A DNA stretch of 7,131 bases from DASYSA01 sp036003885 (GCA_036003885.1 DASYSA010000193.1:1-7131), one strand, 5' to 3'; numbered from the stretch's first letter, positions 1 through 6,518 are shown. Translations and numbers: made by a program. Notes: generated from the sequence alone by a model not told the origin.

Positions 1-531
1 GCCCTTGGCGCCATCGTCACGGGGCACGCTCGGCAGATCCAAGTCAGCCGGCCTAACGTTGACGCCAAACTCCGCTTGCACTTGCGGGTCGCGCAAGTCA
101 CTTCTGATCTCGGCAAGAGTCTGGCGCAACTGTTGGCTGCCCTCGGCCTCGATGTCCTTCAGCAGGTCGTCAACTGCTTCCAAATCCTGCGATGAGATGC
201 TGATTTCCGCCCGCTGCGCAGACTCAGTGGTCGCCTCTGCTCGGCTGACCAACGTCTGCATGATCGGCTTATAACGCTCCAACGCCTCAGACGTGCGCCA
301 GAGCAAGCGGGGATTGAAGACCAGCAACTCTACGACTTCGCCGGCGAAGCGGTAGTAAGCCTGGGTGTACTTCTGTCCGCGTGGCGTCTGCTCCAACACC
401 TCGTCGCGGAATTGCCGTGAGAGATCAATCGTACCTATGTTCCGGGAAGTTCTGATGATTGGACAATCAGGAATCGCGATAAACGATGAGCAACTGCGAG
501 TTCCGGGGTAAAGGTCGCAAGTCGTAGGGAT
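1..531 (-). other. Helical C-terminal region with CFI-box-like motif, truncated
   Basis: Residues 1162-1338 switch from β-rich to helical, charged sequence. A Cys-rich lead (C1165, C1175, C1184 region, CSSFIAIPDC) is followed by FRDEVL at 1202-1207, TPRGQKY and QAYYRFAGEVVELL. This layout resembles the CFI-box C-terminal domain found on large exported proteins of Acidobacteriota (Cys-Phe-Ile, then FRD, then RG, then YY). Here the CFI core is degenerate, reading C-S-S-F-I-A. Downstream is an amphipathic, possibly coiled-coil stretch (about 1240-1310) ending in a Pro/Asp-rich segment at the window edge. The family assignment is from memory of the motif order and is tentative. Confidence 0.5.
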
Positions 532-3500
532 ATGATCATTGATCGTGCAGACGCCTTGCCCGTCTGCGATTGTAGCGCCAACGGGATTGGAGAGATTGAC
601 AAGAAACGTTCGCGACTCATGAAGAACCTTAGGCTCGTCGTCGGTGATAATATTGACTTCGATTTCCGTTTGGTACTTGCCGGGATTGAGCAGACTCCTA
701 CCGGAAAAGGATCTGTAATCGGTCCCAGCGACGGCGGTGCCATCTGCTGTGGCAGAGGAAACAAAAACATTGGCGTCGCTCACAGACGATAGAGTGACCG
801 TGAATTGGACGGTTGAAGAATCATTGCTCACTGAAAGATCGTTAATTGACAGGGTTCGCGGTCCATCATCATTTATAATCGTGCCCACACCGATGTCTCC
901 TTCGATGTCTGCATTGATCGCGTTGCTAAGCCTGACATAGAAAAACTCATGAGTTTCAATGTCTGTGTCACCAAAAATCGTGACGCTGATGGGAAGGCTC
1001 GTCGTGGTGCTATTGGCCGGGAATGTCAAGGTGCCGGAGGTCGCCATATAGTCGCTGCCGGCAGTAGCTGTGCGATCCTCAGTCTGATAGTGAACCGTCA
1101 CATCAACATTCGCTGGCGCAGACAAAATCACGTCAAGAACCGCCTGCCGCTGTCCGCTGTTCCCCTCAACCACTGATGCGTCCTGATGAATTGACACGGT
1201 GCGGCGGTCATCATTGATGATCGTTCCCACGGCTTGCGCGCGCGCAATCGTGGCATTGGTCGGGTTGAAGAGATTGACGAAAAAAGTCTCGTGAAGCTCG
1301 ATTTGGGTATCGCCGCTAATCGGGACTGTGATGAAGGCCCATTCGTTGTGGCCGGCGGCGAAGGTCAGCGTGCCGCTACTACTGCTGTAATCACTGCCGA
1401 CAGTAGCCGTGCCGTCTGACGTGGCGTAATCAACGGTGACGGGCGCGCCGCTCGCAGCAGACAAATGCACTAAGAAGAAGAGAGAGTTGGAGCCATTGTC
1501 ACCCTCCGTGATCGTGGCATCGTCAATGAAGATGGTCGCGGGCGCTGCGTCCTGGGTGACGGTGAAAAGTTCTCCGGCGACACTCAGGCTCCCTGTGCGC
1601 GGCGCGCCAGTCCCGTTCGGCGCCACAGAGTAGGTGATTGACCCATCGCCGCTGCCACTGGTTGCTGAAGTAATGGTGACCCACGAACTGTTGCTGCTAG
1701 CCGTCCAATTGCAGCCCGCCGGCGCTCTAACATAGACAGTCCCGGTCCCGCCCCCGGAGAAGAATGATCTGCTCACCGGATCAATGGTAGCGTTGCAACT
1801 CCCAGCCTGAGCGACGTTGAAAGTTCGTCCGGCAATGGTCATCGTGCCCGTGCGATACGTACCCGAATTAACCGCCACTGAATAGTTGACCGTCCCATTG
1901 CCTGTGCCGCCGTTGCCAGAGTTAATCGTGAGCCAACTCGTGTTGGCGCTCGCCGTCCAGGCGCAGCCGGCAGCGGCGGTCACCTGCACGCTGCCCGTGC
2001 CGCTATTGATGCCAAAGCTGTCGAGGAGAGGAGTGATCGAGAACCCGCAACCGGCGGCTTGCGTGACAAAGAAACTCTGGCCGGCGATAGTCATTGACCC
2101 GGAGCGTTGCGTGGAGTCAAGGTTGGGGGAGACTGTGTAGTTGATCGTGCCGTTGCCACTACCGCTGTTGCCGGAAGTGATCATGATCCAGGGTTCTCTG
2201 CTGCTGGCTGCCCAGTGACATCCCACCGGCGCTGTCACCGTCAGACTGTTAGTCCCACCACTGGCCGGGAAAGACTGGTTTGCCGGCGTGAGCCGGTAGG
2301 TACAACTACCTCCCCCGACCTGCACGCAACGCGAGAACTCTGAGGTGTTACCTGAAGGATCGGTGGCTGTGGCTGTAATCGAGCTGCCGGCGGTAATGCT
2401 AAGCGGAAAACCAACATTAAAGGTCGCATTGCAACTACTGCTGGTGAGGACGGTCGTTGAGCCGATGAAGGTTCGGCCTTCACCGAAGCCCGAAGAATCG
2501 CACGAAGAGTTAGAAAAGAACTCAATGGTGAAGGTCGTCTGCGCCGTGGCGTTGAGCGTCCCCTGAATGGTCGTGTTGCCGCCGGCGCTGACGGCCGAAG
2601 ACAACTCTGGAAAATTCTGCCGATTGTTGGGGCCACTGTCGAGATCACATGAATCATTCTGCGTCACGCCATCCTCATTAAGGTCAATCCCCAGCCCGGC
2701 GTTGGAGTGGACGGAGTTGGATCGGATGGCATTGCCGGTGTTCGAGCCGGTGGACACAGCGATGCCGGCGAGTCCATTGAAAGCAATGGTGTTGCCCGCG
2801 CCGGAGCTGGTTCCGCCAATCGCGTTGTTCACACCACCAATTCTTATTCCCCATTGCAAATTGCCTAGAGCGTCACCGCCGGCATTAGTCCCGATTAGGT
2901 TGCCCTGCACTTGAGTGTTTGTCGTGAAAATGAACAGGCCCGTATTGTTGCCAGAGATCACATTACCCGCGCCTGGGGTCGTCCCTCCAATTGTATTGTT
3001 GGGCTGCGTGACCAGCACTCCGGCGTCGTTGCCGAGTGCGGCGGTGCCGGCAGCATTGGTCCCGATGAAGTTGCCCTGCACTATGTTTCCAGCCGAACTA
3101 ATGTGGACGCCTTCCCCGTTGGCGGAAATGACGTTGCGCGCCCCGGCCTGGGCCCCGCCAATTAAGTTAGCGAAAGAAAGAGACTCAATGCTCACTCCGG
3201 TGTTATTGCTGATTGCGTTGGTGCCGGCGGCGTTGGTCCCGATCAGGTTGCCCTGCACTTGATTGTTCCCCGCGTCGCTGCCTGTAATCCAGATGCCCGT
3301 GCTATGGCCCGAGATGAGGTTGCCCGAGCCCGCCGCCGTCCCGCCAATCAGATTGCGGGAGCCATTAGAAATCTTCACGCCAAAGAGATGATTGCGCGCA
3401 ACGCTATTGCCGGCGCTATCGGTGCCGATGAAGGAATTCTCGATCACATTATTGCTGGAATCTAATTCAATTTCACCATTCAAGAAACGGTTGATTACCA

Positions 3501-4014
3501 GCCCACGCACCACGCTACTCCCCGCCGTGATGACGAGACACGGTTGATTCCCTCCCAGATTGGGTCCCCTTAACTCTACGCGGCTGGCCCCTCCGGTGCT
3601 GCCGTCGATCGTGACCGGGTCCGTGACTGCGGGCAGGGAGCTGCTCAGACTGATTGTGGGCGTGCCCTGGCCGATCTGGAAGTTAATCACGTCCGCGCCC
3701 GGACTGTTATTGGCATCGAGGATAGCTTGTCGCAGCGAGCCGGCGCCGGCGTCGTTCGTATTGATCACGGTGAAGAAGGCCTGGGGTTTAGCCAGCAGCG
3801 TCAGCGCCCTCTGGCCTTGAAAAAGATTGAGCCAGGGGTTGCCGCGTCCTGGCGCCGAGACAGTGCGATCATTGCGCGAGTCGGCCGGGCTCTGCGCTGG
3901 TTGCAGTGGGTCGCGGCCCTGAGAAAGTTGACCGTGAGAGCTGACATCGAGGTTAACCAACCCTAAACCCAGGGTGACTGCCAACGTCAAGGTGATAATG
4001 CGAAATATCTTCAT
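1..4014 (-). CDS. Large exported β-helix / BACON / Calx-β mosaic protein, 3' end beyond window
   Basis: This is one open frame of 1338 codons with no stop, running from an ATG at 4014 to the left edge, so the C-terminus is missing. An N-terminal signal peptide (about residues 1-26, MKIF then a hydrophobic run) indicates export. Domains in order: CSLREA-like segment (82-97, motif SLRQAI); right-handed β-helix repeats (about 100-470) with GNLIGTNAAGT and NLIGGT motifs; a β-sandwich linker ending SGNTSEFSRC (about 481-570); three BACON-type repeats (571-655, 656-739, 740-825); three Calx-β domains (827-936, 937-1050, 1051-1161), each ending near a TIINDD or related motif; and a helical tail (1162 onward). 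The Calx-β domains probably bind calcium, and the whole suggests a surface or matrix protein that binds carbohydrate or protein. No catalytic residues were recognised, so the ligand is unknown. The start is supported by the signal peptide, an upstream AGAGGG and the ATGA overlap with the preceding gene. Confidence 0.93.
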   Translation of the reverse strand, partial: MKIFRIITLTLAVTLGLGLVNLDVSSHGQLSQGRDPLQPAQSPADSRNDRTVSAPGRGNPWLNLFQGQRALTLLAKPQAFFTVINTNDAGAGSLRQAILDANNSPGADVINFQIGQGTPTISLSSSLPAVTDPVTIDGSTGGASRVELRGPNLGGNQPCLVITAGSSVVRGLVINRFLNGEIELDSSNNVIENSFIGTDSAGNSVARNHLFGVKISNGSRNLIGGTAAGSGNLISGHSTGIWITGSDAGNNQVQGNLIGTNAAGTNAISNNTGVSIESLSFANLIGGAQAGARNVISANGEGVHISSAGNIVQGNFIGTNAAGTAALGNDAGVLVTQPNNTIGGTTPGAGNVISGNNTGLFIFTTNTQVQGNLIGTNAGGDALGNLQWGIRIGGVNNAIGGTSSGAGNTIAFNGLAGIAVSTGSNTGNAIRSNSVHSNAGLGIDLNEDGVTQNDSCDLDSGPNNRQNFPELSSAVSAGGNTTIQGTLNATAQTTFTIEFFSNSSCDSSGFGEGRTFIGSTTVLTSSSCNATFNVGFPLSITAGSSITATATDPSGNTSEFSRCVQVGGGSCTYRLTPANQSFPASGGTNSLTVTAPVGCHWAASSREPWIMITSGNSGSGNGTINYTVSPNLDSTQRSGSMTIAGQSFFVTQAAGCGFSITPLLDSFGINSGTGSVQVTAAAGCAWTASANTSWLTINSGNGGTGNGTVNYSVAVNSGTYRTGTMTIAGRTFNVAQAGSCNATIDPVSRSFFSGGGTGTVYVRAPAGCNWTASSNSSWVTITSATSGSGDGSITYSVAPNGTGAPRTGSLSVAGELFTVTQDAAPATIFIDDATITEGDNGSNSLFFLVHLSAASGAPVTVDYATSDGTATVGSDYSSSSGTLTFAAGHNEWAFITVPISGDTQIELHETFFVNLFNPTNATIARAQAVGTIINDDRRTVSIHQDASVVEGNSGQRQAVLDVILSAPANVDVTVHYQTEDRTATAGSDYMATSGTLTFPANSTTTSLPISVTIFGDTDIETHEFFYVRLSNAINADIEGDIGVGTIINDDGPRTLSINDLSVSNDSSTVQFTVTLSSVSDANVFVSSATADGTAVAGTDYRSFSGRSLLNPGKYQTEIEVNIITDDEPKVLHESRTFLVNLSNPVGATIADGQGVCTINDHIPTTCDLYPGTRSCSSFIAIPDCPIIRTSRNIGTIDLSRQFRDEVLEQTPRGQKYTQAYYRFAGEVVELLVFNPRLLWRTSEALERYKPIMQTLVSRAEATTESAQRAEISISSQDLEAVDDLLKDIEAEGSQQLRQTLAEIRSDLRDPQVQAEFGVNVRPADLDLPSVPRDDGAKG
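532..1536 (-). repeat. Three tandem Calx-β domains
   Basis: Residues 827-936, 937-1050 and 1051-1161 are three Calx-β units. The first two carry the classic VTVxYxTxDxTATxGSDY motif, then SGTLTF, an acidic D(T)xIExHExFxVxL stretch and a closing GTIINDD. The third is more divergent: it has SATADGTAVAGTDY but loses the SGTLTF strand, and it closes with CTINDH. The acidic loops fit calcium binding as known for the family. Such tandem units usually act as rigid extracellular spacers or adhesive modules. Confidence 0.88.
1540..2304 (-). repeat. Three tandem BACON-type repeats with paired cysteines
   Basis: Residues 571-825 hold three copies of an 84-85 residue β-sandwich unit. Each copy opens with Cys, continues with a (T/I)P...SF..(G/S)GGT-like strand, has a GC(H/A/N)W motif, then W(I/L/V)xI(T/N)S, GxGNGT or GSGDGS, and closes with (S/T)(M/L)(T/S)(I/V)AGxxFxVTQ. 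Cysteines lie at 571/599, 656/684 and 740/768, so the two Cys are 28 residues apart in every copy. BACON modules are generally taken to be carbohydrate- or mucin-binding or spacer domains; the specific ligand here is not known. Confidence 0.85.
2330..3770 (-). other. CSLREA-like segment, right-handed β-helix repeat region and β-sandwich linker
   Basis: Residues about 82-562 of the large protein. The segment starts with VINTNDAGAGSLRQAI, the usual entry into CSLREA/parallel β-helix proteins. Two alternating motifs follow. One is (N/G)xxIGTxxAG, with its Ile at residues 196, 258, 317 and 374, giving spacings of 62, 59 and 57. The other is (N/A)xIGGxxxGxxNxI. This gives a super-repeat of about 57-62 residues, each probably making two or three helix coils. 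The solenoid ends near the motif GLGIDLNEDG at about residue 445-455. A short β-sandwich-like stretch follows, ending TATDPSGNTSEF. Confidence 0.8.
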
Positions 4015-4334
4015 TCTCCGCCCTCTGAACTTCGGATAGAGATTCCGAGAGAAAGAAGCTTTGTGTAATTTCCAGACTGACTGGGAACGAATTCTTCGCC
4101 GCGCGGTCCGGTGACTTCGTCGCTTTTAACCAGAACGTCGATCAATATCGCCGGCTCAGACGAACACGCAGCACCAGCGGGAAAAAGATTGCCCGGTTGC
4201 ATAACGGCAACGCCCGTCTCATCTGACGCAAGCTCATTCGCAGCCTCGCCGCTTAGGCCAGTCTTGCGGCGATTGCAGAGGAACATAGCAGTCCTGCGGA
4301 TGGCTGTAATTTCCACGCGACGCCTTCGGTTCAT
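4011..4334 (-). CDS. Small protein of unknown function (107 aa), coupled to the large exported protein
   Basis: The start chosen is the ATG at 4334 because a perfect GGAGG (4344-4348) lies nine bases upstream. An in-frame ATG at 4343 directly abuts that GGAGG and is too close to be used. The protein begins MNRRRRVEITAIRR, so it is strongly basic, then has MFLCNRRK with a single Cys (C20). The middle is rich in Ala, Gly and acidic residues, and the end reads SIRSSEGGE. There is no signal peptide or membrane segment, so it is probably cytoplasmic. I do not recognise the family. Its TGA (4011-4013) overlaps the ATG of the next gene (4012-4014) as ATGA, and the pair is probably one transcript. 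The arginine-rich N-terminus could bind nucleic acid or a membrane surface, but that is speculation. The Shine-Dalgarno and the overlap are the main evidence that it is real. Confidence 0.68.
   Translation of the reverse strand: MNRRRRVEITAIRRTAMFLCNRRKTGLSGEAANELASDETGVAVMQPGNLFPAGAACSSEPAILIDVLVKSDEVTGPRGEEFVPSQSGNYTKLLSLGISIRSSEGGE
4021..4026 (-). promoter_or_regulatory. Shine-Dalgarno for the large exported protein
   Basis: AGAGGG read on the minus strand, with its core GAGG seven bases before the ATG at 4014. It lies inside the last codons of the preceding small gene, as expected for translational coupling. A second purine run, GGAG at 4016-4019, is too close to the ATG to be the main site. 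Confidence 0.55.
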
Positions 4335-4343
4335 GTTTTGCAT

Positions 4344-4348
4344 CCTCC
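4344..4348 (-). promoter_or_regulatory. Strong Shine-Dalgarno deciding the start of the 107-aa gene
   Basis: GGAGG on the minus strand. It is nine bases from the ATG at 4334 and zero bases from the ATG at 4343, which favours the inner start. Confidence 0.7.
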
Positions 4349-4379
4349 AATTGGTATGGCGTTAAGCCAGGCGCTCGCT

Positions 4380-4386
4380 TTATAAT
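4380..4386. promoter_or_regulatory. Candidate overlapping divergent -10 elements
   Basis: The plus strand reads TATAAT at 4381-4386, a consensus -10, which would give the regulator a leader of roughly 165 bases. The minus strand reads TTATAAAG through the same bases, which would give the small gene a leader of roughly 40 bases. No good -35 was found at 16-18 bases on either strand, so the assignment rests on the -10 match alone. Confidence 0.3.
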
Positions 4387-4508
4387 CACGCCGGTTTTCG
4401 TCACGCTGGCTGTGGCCGGCCTCCGCCTGTCTCAAAGCCGCTCTGGCTTCTCTTCCCGGAACGAGCCGCACAGTGCTACGCGGTGTTGAGGCAAGTAACG
4501 AAGGAAGG

Positions 4509-4539
4509 CCAAAAGAAACCCAAAGAAGCGCCAAAAATT
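4509..4539 (+). promoter_or_regulatory. Three direct CCAAA repeats at 11-bp period, candidate operator
   Basis: CCAAA begins at 4509, 4520 and 4531, exactly 11 bases apart; the first two copies extend to CCAAAAGAA and CCAAAGAA. The array ends 17 bases before the regulator's ATG. OmpR/PhoB-type winged helices typically bind tandem direct repeats with an 11-bp period, so this is a plausible autoregulatory site. The repeats are short and A-rich, so chance is possible. Confidence 0.35.
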
Positions 4540-4544
4540 GAGCC

Positions 4545-4548
4545 AGGA
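4545..4548 (+). promoter_or_regulatory. Shine-Dalgarno of the regulator gene
   Basis: AGGA eight bases before the ATG at 4557. It is moderate in strength but well spaced, and no competing in-frame start upstream has a better site. Confidence 0.5.
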
Positions 4549-4556
4549 TTTACAAA

Positions 4557-6518
4557 ATGCAGAAAATTTCTCACCATGCATATCGCTTCGATGACTTTTC
4601 GCTCGACGTATCGCGCGGTTGTCTGCTGCGCGCGGGCGAGGAGGTGAAGCTGCGGCCCAAGGTCTTCGACGCCCTCAAGTACCTCCTTGAGAATAACCAT
4701 CGCCTCGTAAGCAAAGACGAATTGATCAAGGCGGTGTGGTCAGACGCATTCGTCACCGACGATTCGCTTGTGCAGTGCCTGGTCGAGCTGCGCCGGGCGC
4801 TCGGCGATCAGGCACAGGAATACATCAGGACTGTGCCGCGTCGTGGCTACATCTTCGACGCCATAGTGACCGGAGAACCTGCTGCGGGCGAAGCAATCTA
4901 TACCGAACAGGTCGAAGGTGTCAGGGTGGTTATTGAACAGGAGGACAACGAACAAACGATAAATGACGAGCTGATGGAAGCACACCAGCTCGCCCTGCCT
5001 ACAGTTTCACGAGCTTTGTGGACAAGGCGCAAGCGTGGTCCAACAGTGCTCCTGATCGCGTTGCTGCTTACCGCGTTGGTCATCGGGCTTCGTTATTTCT
5101 GGAGTTCAGACGAGTCAAAGCGGGCAGCGCCGGACCCACAGGTCAGGTCGATCGCCGTGCTTCCGTTCAAGTCGTTGGACGCCGAGGGCGGCGACGACTA
5201 CCTCGGCCTCGGGATGGCTGATACCCTAATAACAAAGCTAAGTAACTTGAGGAAAATCATCGTTAGACCTACAGGCGCAGTGCGCAAGTACATGGCGCCA
5301 GATCAAGACCCGCTCGCGGCTGGCCGAGAGCAGAGAGTCGACGCCGTGCTGGAAGGGAGCATTCAGCGGCTGGGTGAGAAGGTACGAGTGACGGTGCGGC
5401 TCCTCAACGTACAAGATGGGTCGCCGCTATGGGCATACAAATGCGATGAGTACTGCACAGATATATTCGCGCTTGAAGATGCTATCTCAGAGCGTGTGGC
5501 AGGGGCACTGGCGCTGGAACTTACCAGTGAAGAGCGGAAGCTACTGACCAAACGCTACACTGAGAACGTCGCAGCCTATCAGCTTTACCTGAAGGGTCGC
5601 TATTTCTTGAATAAGCGGACTGCGGAGGGCATCCACAAAGGGATTGAGTATTTCAATGAGGCGCTCGCGCTTGACCAGAACGATGCGCTCGCTTACTCGG
5701 GACTGGCCGACTGCTATCTCCAGAGTATCTATTTCACTTCCGTCTCGCCCCGTGAACTCATTTCTAAAGGAAGAGCAATGGCGCGGAAGGCGCTGGAGAT
5801 TGACGAAACGCTCGGTGAAGCGCACGCCCTGCACTCGATTCTGATTGACGCGGACTGGGATTGGAACGAAGCTCTGAAGGAAGGCCAACTGGCGATCAGC
5901 CTGAGCCCGGGTTCTGCAAGGGCACATCATCTGTTTGCATTCATCCTGGTCAAGCAGGGCCGCTTCGGTGAGGCTCTGGCCGAGATCAGAAAGGCGCGCG
6001 ACCTTGATCCGTTAAATCTGGTAATCAATGCAGACATTGCCGAGATCCTTTGTTTTGCAGGCCGGTACGACGAAGCCATTGAACAATCCCACAGAACCCT
6101 CGAGATGGACCCGAATTTTTCTATGGCGCATGCCCATCTCGGGTTCACGTACTTGGCAAAGGGCATGTACAAAGAGGCGCTCGGTCCGCTTCAAAGAGCG
6201 GTTGAGATCGAAGGAGAAGGATCTGTGAGAATGATCCAGCTCGCAATCGGCTACGGGTTTGCCGGTCAGAAGGAGAAGACTCAGCAGTTTCTCAGGAAAC
6301 TAAAGAAGCGCGCCAAAACAGAATACGTGGACCCACTGTGGATTGCTGGTCTGTACGCCGCGATTGGCGCCAAAGATGAGGCGCTGGACTGGATTGAAAG
6401 AGCCTACAACGAACGCTCTCCTAATGCTCCCGCGCTCCTGGTGGATCCGAAGTTTAACACGTTACGATCAGACCCCCGTTATCAGGCGGTACTGAGCCGC
6501 ATGGGCCTTGCACTGTGA
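4557..6518 (+). CDS. CadC-like transmembrane transcriptional regulator with winged-helix, TolB-like and TPR domains
   Basis: A complete 653-residue one-component regulator. Residues about 9-103 form an OmpR/PhoB-type winged helix: RFDDFSLDV start, LRPKVFDALKYLLEN, VSKDELIKAVW, LVQCLVELRRALGD recognition region and the RTVPRRGYIF wing. A linker leads to one membrane span at about 162-182, preceded by RRKR, which places the N-terminus in the cytoplasm and the rest outside the membrane. Residues about 197-295 match the TolB N-terminal/FlgO-like domain (RSIAVLPFKSL, YLGLGMADTLITKLS, VDAVLEGSIQR, LLNVQDGSPLWA). Residues about 335-615 are TPR repeats (for example YLKGRYFLNKRT, ALAYSGLADCYLQ, AHAHLGFTYLAKGMYKEAL). 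By family analogy it senses a periplasmic signal and binds DNA while membrane-bound. It is divergent from the small gene and the exported-protein gene, which are its likely targets. A CxxxC (C296, C300) beyond the membrane is unusual. Confidence 0.93.
   Translation: MQKISHHAYRFDDFSLDVSRGCLLRAGEEVKLRPKVFDALKYLLENNHRLVSKDELIKAVWSDAFVTDDSLVQCLVELRRALGDQAQEYIRTVPRRGYIFDAIVTGEPAAGEAIYTEQVEGVRVVIEQEDNEQTINDELMEAHQLALPTVSRALWTRRKRGPTVLLIALLLTALVIGLRYFWSSDESKRAAPDPQVRSIAVLPFKSLDAEGGDDYLGLGMADTLITKLSNLRKIIVRPTGAVRKYMAPDQDPLAAGREQRVDAVLEGSIQRLGEKVRVTVRLLNVQDGSPLWAYKCDEYCTDIFALEDAISERVAGALALELTSEERKLLTKRYTENVAAYQLYLKGRYFLNKRTAEGIHKGIEYFNEALALDQNDALAYSGLADCYLQSIYFTSVSPRELISKGRAMARKALEIDETLGEAHALHSILIDADWDWNEALKEGQLAISLSPGSARAHHLFAFILVKQGRFGEALAEIRKARDLDPLNLVINADIAEILCFAGRYDEAIEQSHRTLEMDPNFSMAHAHLGFTYLAKGMYKEALGPLQRAVEIEGEGSVRMIQLAIGYGFAGQKEKTQQFLRKLKKRAKTEYVDPLWIAGLYAAIGAKDEALDWIERAYNERSPNAPALLVDPKFNTLRSDPRYQAVLSRMGLAL

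Larger units (their letters stand above)
4335..4556. promoter_or_regulatory. Divergent intergenic control region
   Basis: These 222 bases separate the minus-strand pair from the plus-strand regulator and must hold the promoters for both. Visible elements are the GGAGG of the small gene, a TATAAT box, two copies of CACGC(C/T)GG at 4387-4394 and 4402-4409 (15 bases apart), a short inverted repeat AAGCC/GGCTT (4435-4439 and 4445-4449), three CCAAA repeats at 11-bp spacing, and the regulator's own AGGA. No convincing gene lies between the two starts. Confidence 0.7.

Noticed and set aside
2893..3440. Regular repeats that could suggest a CRISPR array
   Set aside because: The spacing is about 171-185 bases, the blocks are in frame, and they encode β-helix motifs; there are no short unique spacers.
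5..3966. Many plus-strand open frames of about 60-115 codons, and a few minus-strand frames out of phase (435-770, 2241-2657)
   Set aside because: All lie within the 1338-codon minus-strand frame, which shows recognisable domains from end to end. The alternative frames lack family-like motifs and are low-complexity shadows of its Gly/Ala/Thr-rich codons.
4341..4343. Upstream ATG as the start of the small gene (110 aa)
   Set aside because: It directly abuts the GGAGG with no spacer; the ATG at 4334 has nine-base spacing and is preferred.
4435..4449. AAGCC/GGCTT hairpin in the intergenic region as a terminator or riboswitch
   Set aside because: The stem is only five base pairs with no T-run and no larger conserved fold visible; it is below what chance would give in a GC-rich region.
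4331..4534. Minus-strand 67-codon frame beginning MALLWVSFG
   Set aside because: It fills the divergent control region, overlaps the start and Shine-Dalgarno of the 107-aa gene, has no good ribosome site of its own and no recognisable sequence pattern.
4571..6228. Antisense and offset frames inside the regulator gene (for example 5541-5930 minus)
   Set aside because: They are fully contained in the 653-codon regulator, whose winged-helix, TolB-like and TPR motifs are clear; the overlapping frames show no family features.
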